Positions 26,398 to 34,102 of a stretch of 64,000 nucleotides of DNA are shown piece after piece. The translations under genes were made by a program, and so were the position numbers. This DNA comes from Saccharothrix saharensis (GTDB lineage: Bacteria > Actinomycetota > Actinomycetes > Mycobacteriales > Pseudonocardiaceae). Below the pieces are notes generated by a model. That model was not told where the DNA came from. It saw nothing but the letters and a program-made list of their open reading frames with translations, and did not search any database. Location of the stretch: the NCBI RefSeq assembly GCF_006716745.1, contig NZ_VFPP01000001.1, positions 5,084,001 to 5,148,000 of the forward strand. The letters are read 5' to 3'. Every line of letters begins with the position of its first letter. The stretch's first letter is position 1.

Positions 26398-27210
26398 ATG
26401 TCGGTGACGTATTTCGGGGGGTCCGCGGAGCGGGAGCCGATCGAGCTCTCGGCCGAGGAGTTCGACGTGCTCTGGGAGCGCCTCGACCTCGGCCAGATGC
26501 CGTTGGTGATCAAGGTGCCCTCGCCGGGCAAGACCCACGCGGAGCGCGCCGACCTGGAGCGGCGCGTGTGGCAGTCGATCGGGGCCCGCGGCCTGGGCGA
26601 CCCGACCGGGCTGCACCCGGAGCTCGACCACCTGCTGCGGCTGTTCAGCAGGCCCGAGCGCGAGGTCGACGGCCGGGTCTGGATCGGCAGGAGCGTGCGG
26701 GTGCTGGCCGTGGCCAACGGCGACGACGGCGCGGTGGCCACCCTGACCGACAACCGGCTCGCGTTCCGCCGCGCGGCGGGCAGCGGCCTGCCGTCGGCGG
26801 TGCTCGGCGCGCTGCCCGCGCACCCGGCCGGCACCGGGCACTCGGTCACCATGCCCAGCGCCGACCTGGAGGCCGCGGTCAAGAAGTCCGACGGCTCGCC
26901 CAAGAGCCTGGAGAACTCCCTGCGCGCGCACGGCGTGCGGCAGGAGGACGCGGCCACGCTGGTGAAGATGTTCACGGGGCTCGTGCACACCGGCAACTTC
27001 GGCGCGGCGGCGCGGGACAAGTACGGCAAGCGGTGCCGCCCGGACCGGGTGGTCGCGTTCTTCGACACCGAGGACGGCCGCTACCTCCAGCAGCGGCGGG
27101 CGTCGAACGGGACCGCGCCGTGGAGCACGTTCAGCCCGACCGACTCGCGCCGGCTCGCCCACCAGGTCGACGAACTGCTCGCCGAAGCGGTGCGCGCCGC
27201 GCGGATCTGA
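26398..27210 (+). CDS. EspG-like type VII secretion chaperone
   Basis: A 270-residue cytoplasmic protein with the EspG fold outline: IELSAEEFDVLWERLDLGQMP at the start, and GAAARDKYGKRCRPDRVVAFFDTEDGRYL in the last third, the region typical of ESX secretion-associated EspG proteins. EspG keeps PPE-type substrates soluble for the ESX apparatus. It directly follows the PPE-like gene in the same direction, as expected for a chaperone-substrate pair. AGGGGACGGGG before the ATG at 26398 serves as ribosome site. Confidence 0.82.
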   Translation: MSVTYFGGSAEREPIELSAEEFDVLWERLDLGQMPLVIKVPSPGKTHAERADLERRVWQSIGARGLGDPTGLHPELDHLLRLFSRPEREVDGRVWIGRSVRVLAVANGDDGAVATLTDNRLAFRRAAGSGLPSAVLGALPAHPAGTGHSVTMPSADLEAAVKKSDGSPKSLENSLRAHGVRQEDAATLVKMFTGLVHTGNFGAAARDKYGKRCRPDRVVAFFDTEDGRYLQQRRASNGTAPWSTFSPTDSRRLAHQVDELLAEAVRAARI

Positions 27211-27242
27211 CCACGCCCGGCCGGTCGCCGCACCGGCGGCGA

Positions 27243-27248
27243 TAGCCT
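27243..27248 (+). promoter_or_regulatory. -10 box of a probable leaderless promoter (SCP-like gene)
   Basis: TAGCCT, then 6 bases, then the GTG at 27255. Confidence 0.4.
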
Positions 27249-27254
27249 GGGCGG

Positions 27255-27632
27255 GTGCCGTCCAAGCCCGTCGACCCCCACGAAGTGCGCGCCGCGGTCG
27301 AGGCCGTGCTGCCCTGGCTCACCGGTGACGCGGACCAGCCCGCCCGCCCGGTCCTGGCCGCGGCCGTGCGGCTGAGCCTGCGCACGCTGGAACTCCTCGC
27401 GCCCGGGCGCAGCGTGGAGGTGCGCGTGCCGCCGTTCGCCGCCGTGCAGTGCGTGGCGGGCCCTCGCCACACCCGCGGCACGCCGCCGAACGTGGTCGAG
27501 ACCGACCCGCGCACGTGGCTGGAACTGGCGGTGGGCCGGCTCGGGTGGGCGCAGGCGTTGGCGGACGCCAGAGTCACCGCGTCGGGCAGCCGGGCCGATC
27601 TCTCGACCCTGCTCCCGGTGCTCCGCTTCTAG
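27255..27632 (+). CDS. bacterial sterol-carrier-protein-like (SCP_3) protein
   Basis: A 125-residue protein matching the small actinobacterial SCP-like group, the Rv0807 type that normally sits next to purF. Landmarks are VRAAVEAVLPWLTG at the start, GRSVEVRVPPFAAVQCV in the middle and the RGTPPNVVETDPRTWLELAVGR block. In M. tuberculosis Rv0807 is followed at once by purF (Rv0808); here purF is almost 5 kb away, with accessory genes inserted. The ligand and role are unknown. Confidence 0.8.
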   Translation: MPSKPVDPHEVRAAVEAVLPWLTGDADQPARPVLAAAVRLSLRTLELLAPGRSVEVRVPPFAAVQCVAGPRHTRGTPPNVVETDPRTWLELAVGRLGWAQALADARVTASGSRADLSTLLPVLRF

Positions 27633-27633
27633 C

Positions 27634-27639
27634 TAAGCT
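27634..27639 (+). promoter_or_regulatory. -10 box of a probable leaderless promoter (small lipoprotein)
   Basis: TAAGCT, then 7 bases, then the GTG at 27647. It begins 2 bases after the SCP-like stop. Confidence 0.4.
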
Positions 27640-27646
27640 CGACCGC

Positions 27647-27985
27647 GTGAAGGCGCTCAAGGCGTGTGTCGCCGTTCTCGCGGTCGGAACCTTCCTCGGG
27701 GGGTGCGGCAGCGAGTGGACGGGTGAGGTCGACTTCAAGGTCGTGAAGATCAACCCACCGTACGAGTCGATGGGCGAGACCAAGCCGTCGTACGTGAACC
27801 TCGAGCTCGACCAGGACCAGCCCGGCGGGATCGAGCGGATCGACAAGAAGTCCGCCGACCTGGACCGGTTCCCGGAGGGGATCGAGGTCGGCGACCGCGT
27901 CGTGTGCACGGTGCGGCAGTCCGACCGGGGCGGCTTCGACCAGGAAGGCGTCCAGACCGAGGTCGGGCCCTGCCGCCTGCGCTGA
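27647..27985 (+). CDS. small secreted lipoprotein of unknown function
   Basis: A 112-residue protein with signal VKALKACVAVLAVGTFLGGC, Cys20 being the likely lipid anchor. The mature part is acidic and beta-rich (WTGEVDFKVVKINPPYESMGE, VGDRVVCTVRQ), with two later cysteines that could pair. No family is recognised. It lies at the border of the accessory block, convergent with the DUF1023 gene. Confidence 0.7.
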   Translation: MKALKACVAVLAVGTFLGGCGSEWTGEVDFKVVKINPPYESMGETKPSYVNLELDQDQPGGIERIDKKSADLDRFPEGIEVGDRVVCTVRQSDRGGFDQEGVQTEVGPCRLR

Positions 27986-28010
27986 ACCGTTCACCACGCC
28001 CGTGGCGGTT
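27985..28010. terminator. small imperfect hairpin between convergent genes
   Basis: AACC at 27985-27988 and GGTT at 28007-28010 flank CCACG-CC-CGTGG (27994-28005). It occupies the 28-base gap between the lipoprotein stop and the DUF1023 stop, so a short bidirectional terminator is plausible. Confidence 0.35.
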
Positions 28011-28013
28011 GGC

Positions 28014-30008
28014 CTAGAACCAGGACCCGACGGTCTTGTCCCAGGCCCTGCCGACGCCCTCCACCGCGTCACGACCGAGTTCGACCACGTCACCGACACC
28101 GCCGACGACCACGTCCACGGTGTCGTTGACGATCTCCCTGCCCGTGTCGAGCAAGCCGGTGCCCGCCTCGGACCAGTTGCCGTTCACCGCTTCCCGACCG
28201 GCGTTCCACAGCCCGGTGCCCGCGTCCTTCGCGAGGTCGGCCGCGCCGACGGCCGTGCCGCCCACGAAGTCGACCACCGGTCCGACACCCGGGATGTGCG
28301 AGCCCGGCAGCGACGGGCCGAGCGGGTTCTCGTCCCAGTCCTGGGCGGTCACCGAACCGCCGTCGCCGGTCGCGATCCGGGCCAGGTTCTGCACCGACTC
28401 GGAGCCCGGGGCGTAGTACTGCGAGTGCGCGCCGAGCGCGGACGTGCCGTCCGTGGTGCCGAAGGTCCTGGCGCCGAACCGGTCGTCGTAGGGGCCGATG
28501 GAGGAGCCGTCCTCGGTGAACCAGGTCTGGCTCGTGCCCTGCACGACGGGGTCGTGCTCGGTCGCGCCGACGTAGACGTGACCGGGGCCCGCGGAGAGCT
28601 GGTTGACGTTCGACGCGCCCACACCGGGGGAGCCGACGAACGCGATGTCATCCGCGGCCAGGCCGTTCATGCCCGCGTAGCCGACCGTGGTCGAGCCGTA
28701 GGAGTGGCCGATCACGGTGACGTGCGGGTTGTTGCCCGCGGCTTCGGCGGCGGCGCGGTAGCCGTTGACGTCGGCGACGAGGTTCGCGCCGCCCTCACGG
28801 GCCTGCGCGGGGTTGTCGACCTCGCCGGGCGCCCAGCCGGGCGCGTCGTAGCCGAGCCACTGGATGGTGGCGTTGCCCTCCGCGCCCATGGCCGCCCGCA
28901 GGTTGCCCGCCTGGTCCACGGAGAAGCCGTCCAGCGTCGAACCGGTGCCCGGCACGCTGATCGCGAGGTTCGTGGCGGTGTCGGGGTTGCCGTAGGCGAT
29001 GGCGGTGCCGCCGTCGCCGCGCGGGCCGTAGGGGTCCCACGCCAGGATCCGCACGTCCGGCTTCCCCTCGGCGTTGAGCCAGCCGTTGTCCCTGGCGAGT
29101 TCCTCGGCCCGCTCGATGCTCTCCTGCACCTTCTCGGCGTTCTCGGCCTTGGTGGCGGCTTCCTGGCGCTGCTCGGTCAACGACGCGTACTGCTCGTCGT
29201 TCAGGAGCTTGGTCATGTCCTCGGACTTGCCCGGGTCGAGCCCCAGCTCCCGTGCCCGTTCGGCCATCTGCGCGTCGAGCTGGTCGCGCTGCGCGCCGAA
29301 GCGCTGGGCGTCGTCCTCGATGCGCATCCGGTTGGCCTGGTCCAGGACCTCCGACGGCAGGCCGCGCAACCGGCCCAGTTCCTGGAACTTCGTGCGCAGC
29401 AGCTCGTCCTGCTGCTCCTTGGTCAGCGACTTCCACCAGGAGGCGACCTGCTTGGGGTCCGTGCCGGGGCCGGGCACGGTGGCGGTGGTGCGCAGGGCCG
29501 TGACGGCGGTCTGCCAGCCGGCGTCCTTGGCCGCCGTCTCCCCGAAGCCGGGGCGGACCTTGGCGAGGGCGTCGGCGTAGGAGCGGAGGACCCGTTCGTA
29601 ACCCGTCTTGACGTTGGTCAGCTGCTCGTTCACCCGATTGGCGAGCTCCCGGGTCTGCGCCTCGTCGAGGGCGGGTGAGCGGCCGCGCCAGAAGTCGATG
29701 AGCTGGTCGGCGCTGCCGCGCATCTGCGCGTACGCGCGGGAGGCGGCCTGGACGATGTCCGCGCCGGCGCCCAGCCGCTCGCCGGCCACGGTCGCGGACT
29801 TCGCGGACAGCTCGGCACGCGCGCCGAAGGACGACGCGGCGTCGCCCTTCCAGGTCGAGGTGGCGGTGCTGCCGCCCGCGGAGACGGCCTGGCCCGCGCG
29901 GCCGACGGCGCTCATCGCGCCGGTGATCGGGTCGGCGGCGGCGGCGACGCGGCCCGCGTCACCCGCGGCCAACTGCCCGTACAGGACCTCGGGGTCGGTG
30001 AAGCTCAC
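28014..30008 (-). CDS. large type VII-associated protein: WXG100-like head plus DUF1023 alpha/beta hydrolase
   Basis: A 664-residue protein. Residues 1-150 form a WXG100-like helical hairpin with STWKGDAAS (W53-K-G55). Residues 230-310 are charged and coiled-coil-like. Residues 318-540 are a DUF1023 alpha/beta hydrolase: nucleophile Ser436 in VIGHSYGST, an acid in ATEHDPV and a His in LGAHSQYY. The C-terminal 100 residues are Gly/Val-rich amphipathic segments. The layout is that of a type VII-secreted lipase or esterase-type effector. Its ATG overlaps the stop of the EspC-like gene as ATGA, so they are made together. Confidence 0.85.
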   Translation of the reverse strand: MSFTDPEVLYGQLAAGDAGRVAAAADPITGAMSAVGRAGQAVSAGGSTATSTWKGDAASSFGARAELSAKSATVAGERLGAGADIVQAASRAYAQMRGSADQLIDFWRGRSPALDEAQTRELANRVNEQLTNVKTGYERVLRSYADALAKVRPGFGETAAKDAGWQTAVTALRTTATVPGPGTDPKQVASWWKSLTKEQQDELLRTKFQELGRLRGLPSEVLDQANRMRIEDDAQRFGAQRDQLDAQMAERARELGLDPGKSEDMTKLLNDEQYASLTEQRQEAATKAENAEKVQESIERAEELARDNGWLNAEGKPDVRILAWDPYGPRGDGGTAIAYGNPDTATNLAISVPGTGSTLDGFSVDQAGNLRAAMGAEGNATIQWLGYDAPGWAPGEVDNPAQAREGGANLVADVNGYRAAAEAAGNNPHVTVIGHSYGSTTVGYAGMNGLAADDIAFVGSPGVGASNVNQLSAGPGHVYVGATEHDPVVQGTSQTWFTEDGSSIGPYDDRFGARTFGTTDGTSALGAHSQYYAPGSESVQNLARIATGDGGSVTAQDWDENPLGPSLPGSHIPGVGPVVDFVGGTAVGAADLAKDAGTGLWNAGREAVNGNWSEAGTGLLDTGREIVNDTVDVVVGGVGDVVELGRDAVEGVGRAWDKTVGSWF

Positions 30009-30319
30009 GCCATGCCCCCTTCGATGCCGCGGAACGAGGAGTTCGAGTCGTCGTCCGCGCGCTGGTAGGCGTCGGCGTTCTCGTTGAGGCCGTCACCGGC
30101 GTCGCGGTACCAGGCGCTGCCCCGGCGCAGGTCGTCGGACTGCTCGCCGGACCACCTGGCCAGCGCGTCGACGAACTCCGCCGCCGCGGGCACCTGCCCC
30201 AGCGCGTCGGCGTCGAGCCTGAGCATGGAGATCATCTCGGCGCCGTCGCCGGTCGCGTCCGCGCCCTCGTGGAACTGCTTGGACGCCTCGCGCAACGTCT
30301 CTGGTTGCACCCCGAACAC
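30005..30319 (-). CDS. EspC-like small type VII secretion protein
   Basis: A 104-residue helical protein resembling ESX-1 EspC / DUF2580 proteins: VQPETLREASKQFHEGADATGDG opens the first helix and FVDALARWSGEQSDDLRRGSAWYRDAGDGLNENADAYQRAD the second. AAGGGTGGG is the ribosome site for the GTG at 30319. It overlaps the DUF1023 gene by 4 bases, consistent with acting as the co-secretion partner of that hydrolase. Confidence 0.8.
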   Translation of the reverse strand: MFGVQPETLREASKQFHEGADATGDGAEMISMLRLDADALGQVPAAAEFVDALARWSGEQSDDLRRGSAWYRDAGDGLNENADAYQRADDDSNSSFRGIEGGMA

Positions 30320-30479
30320 GATTGCCCACCCTTCGTGCCGCTAACCACCGGAAATGCGACGCGCGTCCCCCATCTTCGGTTCCCTCGCCCCCATGGGCCA
30401 AGGAGGTGAAAAAACCGCCCGTTGGTGATCACTCGAAGGTGATCTTGCCCACGTCGAACGCCAGTTCGACCATTGACAC
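30320..30479. other. AT-richer divergent gap with inverted and direct repeats
   Basis: Holds a perfect AAGGAGGTGA (30400-30409), an A6 run (30409-30414), the inverted repeat GATCAC (30427-30432) / GTGATC (30439-30444) and a TTGACA (30473-30478). GGTGATC also occurs as a direct repeat (30424 and 30438). A 25-codon frame from GTG 30406 ends in TGA 30481-30483, overlapping the next ATG. On the minus strand the inverted repeat is followed about 12 bases later by T6. It may hold promoters for both flanking genes, or a small RNA or peptide. Confidence 0.35.
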
Positions 30480-31487
30480 ATGACATTTTTGCTCCCCGCA
30501 CCCAGATCCGTGGTCGTCCACATCGCCCAGGAACTGGTGTGGCGGTTCCGGGAAATGCTCGGCGCCCTCCTGATGCGCCGCTCCGGTCCGCGCCACCGCC
30601 TGCGCTCGCCCCGGCAAATCCGCTGGCAGCGCTGGAAGGTGGAGCTCGCCGTCCGCCTCGACGAGAGCCTGGGGCCGGGTGTCTCGCCCTACCGGCTCAA
30701 GCACCCCCGCGGGAACGGCTTCTCGTTGCGGCCGACCCCGTGGAGCGCCCTGCACCCACCGCCCCGAACGGCCCAATCCCCGGCCGTCGCCGAGCACGAC
30801 GACGACTGCTCGACCGACCCCGGCACGTCGGCCGCCGCGTACGCCATGCCGAACACCGGGCCCGGCCGGGAGGTGGGGTTCGGGCCCGACTTCGAGCCCG
30901 GGTTCGAGCCGGGCTTCGGTGCGCACGGCCCGCTGTCGGCGGAGCCCGGGGGGTGGTCCGAGGCGTCGGCCGCACCGCTGACCGAGCCCTGGGCCGAGTC
31001 CTGGGCCGAGCCGGAGACCGGGGCCCGGGCCGAGCCGTGGACCGGGCGAGCCGAGGCGGGTTTCGCCGGCCACGTCGAGAACCCCGACTTCGAGCGACCT
31101 CGCGTGGCGCAGTTCTTCACCCCGCGCGAGTACGTCGACCGGGCCGCCCGCTCCGCGCACGTCGACCCCGTCGTCGAGTTCGCCGCCACGTGGGCGGCCA
31201 CCGGTGATCCCGCCACCGCCGGCTGCGCCGCCGAGTGGTCCGCCGAGGAGACCACGTCCTTCGACCCCGTCACGGACTGGCCCGCCGCCGTCGAGCCCGG
31301 TCACGCCGACACGGCGTCCACCGACACCACGTCCACCGGCACCGCACCCGTCGACACCGCGCCCGCCGAGCCCGAGCCCGAGGAGGAGTGGGAGTTCCAG
31401 GTCGGCGACCTGGCCCGGTGGTGGGACGAGGCCATCGCGCGGCTCGACGCGGTGGCCCGGGGCGAGGGTCGCGACCGGCTGTGGTGA
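30480..31487 (+). CDS. hypothetical protein with low-complexity acidic middle
   Basis: A 335-residue protein of unknown function. The N-terminal 90 residues are basic (MRRSGPRHRLRSPRQIRWQR). Residues 100-300 are Glu/Pro/Ala/Thr-rich with EPGFEPGF and AESWAEPETGARAEP pseudo-repeats. The C-terminal 30 residues (WEFQVGDLARWWDEAIARL) form a clear amphipathic helix. A more conserved-looking island is RVAQFFTPREYVDRAARSAH. The ATG at 30480 overlaps the stop of a tiny upstream frame. No signal peptide or membrane helix. Next to type VII genes, but no link is proven. Confidence 0.6.
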   Translation: MTFLLPAPRSVVVHIAQELVWRFREMLGALLMRRSGPRHRLRSPRQIRWQRWKVELAVRLDESLGPGVSPYRLKHPRGNGFSLRPTPWSALHPPPRTAQSPAVAEHDDDCSTDPGTSAAAYAMPNTGPGREVGFGPDFEPGFEPGFGAHGPLSAEPGGWSEASAAPLTEPWAESWAEPETGARAEPWTGRAEAGFAGHVENPDFERPRVAQFFTPREYVDRAARSAHVDPVVEFAATWAATGDPATAGCAAEWSAEETTSFDPVTDWPAAVEPGHADTASTDTTSTGTAPVDTAPAEPEPEEEWEFQVGDLARWWDEAIARLDAVARGEGRDRLW

Positions 31488-31625
31488 GCGCGACCGCCCG
31501 GGATCCGAGGGCACCGCCGGCCGCGTCCCCGCGTCGGTAGGGGTGAAGGTCGGCCATCCGCCGCCGCGACGGACGTCCGTGCGGCACGATGGCCGCGCAG
31601 CGATCGACTCGAGCGGAGGCTGGAC

Positions 31626-32357
31626 GTGCCTGGAGGTTGGACCACCCAGCGGTGGACCGAGGTCTTCACCGCGCAGGCGGCGATGTTCCGGGCGGCGGTC
31701 GGGAAGGCCGATCCCGCCGCCGCGGTGCCCAGCTGCCCAGGCTGGACGTTCACCGACCTGGCGCTGCACGTCGGCAGGTTCCTGGAGACGTCCCTGGAGT
31801 ACCTGCGCACCGGCAGCACCGTGCAGCTCCGCCTGCCGAGCCCGCCCGCCGGGGTGGCGCCGCTGGACTACCTGGACGAGCAGCTCGCCAAAGCCGCCGA
31901 GCTGCTGCCGTCCACCCCGGGCAACCGGACGGCGTGGACGTTCTCCCCGTCCTCGCCCGACCTGGCGTGGGTCTGGCACCGGCGCATCGCGCACGAGCTG
32001 GACCTGCGCCGCTGGGACGCCCAGGCGGCGCTGCGGGAGCTGGTGGTGGGCGACGCGGACTTCGCCGTCGACGGCATCGACGAGGCGCTCACCACCCTGC
32101 TGGCCGCCAAGTACGCCACCGACGTGCCGCCGACCGCCGAGGGCACCGCCCTGGTGCAGCTCACCGACGTGCCGGAGGCGTGGGTGGTGACGTTCGCGCC
32201 GGGCGTCGTGCCGGAGGTGCGGGCGGCGTGGCCGGGCGAGGAGACGGACCTCCAGGTCAGCGGCGAGGCGCAACTCGTGCACTACGGCCTGTGGGGTCGC
32301 CTGCCGCTCAAGCACACCGGTGACGAACGGGTCTGGTACGCGCTCAAGCTGGACTGA
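31626..32357 (+). CDS. mycothiol-dependent maleylpyruvate isomerase-type (DinB-like) protein
   Basis: A 243-residue protein of the MDMPI family. SCPGWTFTDLALHVGRF (36-52) is the N-terminal signature with metal-ligand His48. The second signature is HRRIAHELDLRRWDAQ (118-133). By comparison with the usual R-x-x-x-E-x-x-x-H-R-W-D form, Glu124 is kept but the third ligand His is Arg128, so metal binding may be altered. The C-terminal third is the MDMPI C-domain (EVRAAWPGEETDLQVSGEA). GCGGAGG is the ribosome site for the GTG at 31626. Substrate unknown; DNA or antibiotic roles are not implied. Confidence 0.82.
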   Translation: MPGGWTTQRWTEVFTAQAAMFRAAVGKADPAAAVPSCPGWTFTDLALHVGRFLETSLEYLRTGSTVQLRLPSPPAGVAPLDYLDEQLAKAAELLPSTPGNRTAWTFSPSSPDLAWVWHRRIAHELDLRRWDAQAALRELVVGDADFAVDGIDEALTTLLAAKYATDVPPTAEGTALVQLTDVPEAWVVTFAPGVVPEVRAAWPGEETDLQVSGEAQLVHYGLWGRLPLKHTGDERVWYALKLD

Positions 32358-32401
32358 CCAGCGGCCGAGGGTGCGTTTGGTCACGTCGGAGGGGGTCCGA
32401 G

Positions 32402-32419
32402 GGGGGTGGTACCGCCCCC
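32402..32419. other. near-palindrome upstream of purF
   Basis: GGGGG, then GGTACC as centre, then CCCCC, with one mismatched pair (T407/G414). It lies 44 bases after the isomerase stop and about 55 before the purF start. It could end the upstream transcript or be an operator of purF; neither is testable by eye. A TACACT box follows at 32428-32433. Confidence 0.3.
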
Positions 32420-32474
32420 ATCAGCCTTACACTCGACGGTGCAGCCCCGACCCTCGTCGCTAGGGAGCAACCCG

Positions 32475-34007
32475 GTGGTCACCGACCATTCAGCAACCGG
32501 CCGCATTGACCCCGAAACCCAGGAAGAACGCGAACCCCGCGAAGAATGCGGCGTGTTCGGCGTGTGGGCTCCCGGCGAAGAGGTCGCCAAGCTCACCTAC
32601 TACGGCCTGTACGCCCTGCAGCACCGCGGCCAGGAAGCCGCGGGCATCTCGGTGGGCGACGGCAGCCAGGTGGTGGTCTTCAAGGACCTCGGCCTGGTCA
32701 GCCAGGTGTTCGACGAGCAGGTGCTGCAGTCGCTGCGCGGCCACGTCGCCGTCGGCCACTGCCGCTACTCCACCACCGGCTCCACCACGTGGGAGAACGC
32801 GCAGCCGACGTTCCGCACCACGGCCACCGGCTCGGGCCTGTCGCTCGGCCACAACGGCAACCTGGTGAACACCGCCGAGCTGCTGGCCAAGGCCCGCGAG
32901 GTGGGCGTGGACACCAGCCACGGCGCCACCACCGACTCCGACCTGGTGTGCGGCCTGCTCGCCGCCCAGGCCGCCGACATCGGCATCGAGCAGGCGGCCA
33001 TGCAGCTGCTGCCGACGCTGCGCGGCGCGTTCTGCCTCGCGTTCTCCGACGAGTCCACCCTCTACGCGGCCCGCGACCCGCAGGGCGTGCGCCCGCTGGT
33101 GCTGGGCCGGCTGGAGCGCGGCTGGGTCGTGGCCAGCGAGACGGCGGCGCTGGACATCGTCGGCGCGTCGTTCGTCCGCGAGGTCGAGCCGGGCGAGCTG
33201 ATCGCGATCGACGAGAACGGCCTGCGGTCGAGCCGGTTCGCCAACCCCGAGCCCAAGGGCTGCATCTTCGAGTACGTCTACCTGGCCCGCCCGGACACCA
33301 CGATCGCCGGCCGCTCGGTGCACGCCACCCGCGTCGAGATCGGTCGCCGGCTGGCCGCGGAGCACCCGGTCGAGGCCGACCTGGTGATCCCGGTGCCCGA
33401 GTCCGGCACGCCCGCCGCCATCGGGTACGCCCAGGCCAGCGGCATCCCGTACGGCTCGGGCCTGGTCAAGAACGCCTACGTCGGACGCACGTTCATCCAG
33501 CCGTCGCAGACCATCCGCCAGCTCGGCATCCGGCTCAAGCTGAACCCGCTGCGCGACGTGATCCGGGGCAAGCGCCTGGTCGTCGTGGACGACTCGATCG
33601 TGCGCGGCAACACGCAGCGCGCCCTGGTGCGGATGCTGCGCGAGGCGGGTGCGGTCGAGGTGCACGTGCGGATCGCGTCGCCGCCGGTCAAGTGGCCGTG
33701 CTTCTACGGCATCGACTTCGCCTCCCGCGCCGAGCTGATCGCCAACGGCCTGGACACCGACGGCATCCGCCGCTCGGTGGGCGCCGACTCGCTGGGCTAC
33801 GTGTCGCTGGAGGAGCTGATCGCGGCCAGCGAGCAGCCGAAGACGCGGCTGTGCTGCGCGTGCTTCGACGGCGACTACCCGATCCCGCTGCCCGACGACG
33901 CGCTGATCGGCAAGCACCTGCTCGAGGGCATCCGGGGCGTCGCGGGCTCGGCCACCCCCGTGCTGACGAACGGGTACGGTGCCGAGGACGCCCTGCAACG
34001 CCCCTGA
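32475..34007 (+). CDS. purF: amidophosphoribosyltransferase (first step of de novo purine synthesis)
   Basis: A 510-residue enzyme making phosphoribosylamine from PRPP and glutamine. The Ntn-type nucleophile is Cys25 in EECGVFGVW, so the first 24 residues are a propeptide to be removed. HRGQEAAGI and GHNGNLVN are glutaminase landmarks. The PRPP-binding signature VVVDDSIVRGNT lies in the second half, and the CCACFDGDYP segment is also typical. GGGAG (32463-32467) is the ribosome site for the GTG at 32475. Followed by purM, as in mycobacteria. Confidence 0.97.
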   Translation: MVTDHSATGRIDPETQEEREPREECGVFGVWAPGEEVAKLTYYGLYALQHRGQEAAGISVGDGSQVVVFKDLGLVSQVFDEQVLQSLRGHVAVGHCRYSTTGSTTWENAQPTFRTTATGSGLSLGHNGNLVNTAELLAKAREVGVDTSHGATTDSDLVCGLLAAQAADIGIEQAAMQLLPTLRGAFCLAFSDESTLYAARDPQGVRPLVLGRLERGWVVASETAALDIVGASFVREVEPGELIAIDENGLRSSRFANPEPKGCIFEYVYLARPDTTIAGRSVHATRVEIGRRLAAEHPVEADLVIPVPESGTPAAIGYAQASGIPYGSGLVKNAYVGRTFIQPSQTIRQLGIRLKLNPLRDVIRGKRLVVVDDSIVRGNTQRALVRMLREAGAVEVHVRIASPPVKWPCFYGIDFASRAELIANGLDTDGIRRSVGADSLGYVSLEELIAASEQPKTRLCCACFDGDYPIPLPDDALIGKHLLEGIRGVAGSATPVLTNGYGAEDALQRP

Positions 34008-34044
34008 GTGTCGGCAGAGCCGGGCGCGCCCGGAGGAAACGCAG

Positions 34045-34092
34045 TGCCCGGAAATGTGGATGCCCGGAAATGTGGATGCCCGGAAGTGTGGA
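34045..34092 (+). repeat. three tandem 16-base repeats between purF and purM
   Basis: TGCCCGGAAATGTGGA occurs at 34045-34060 and 34061-34076 exactly, and at 34077-34092 with one change (AAG for AAA). The unit is not a multiple of three and lies outside both genes, though purM's ribosome site GGAG overlaps its last copy. AT content is higher than around it. There are no spacers, so it is not a CRISPR array. Confidence 0.9.
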
Positions 34093-34102
34093 GCACAGAG
34101 AC

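Noticed and set aside
34045..34092. CRISPR array from the repeated 16-mers.
   Set aside because: Copies are directly tandem without spacers, are only 16 bases and number three; no cas gene is nearby.
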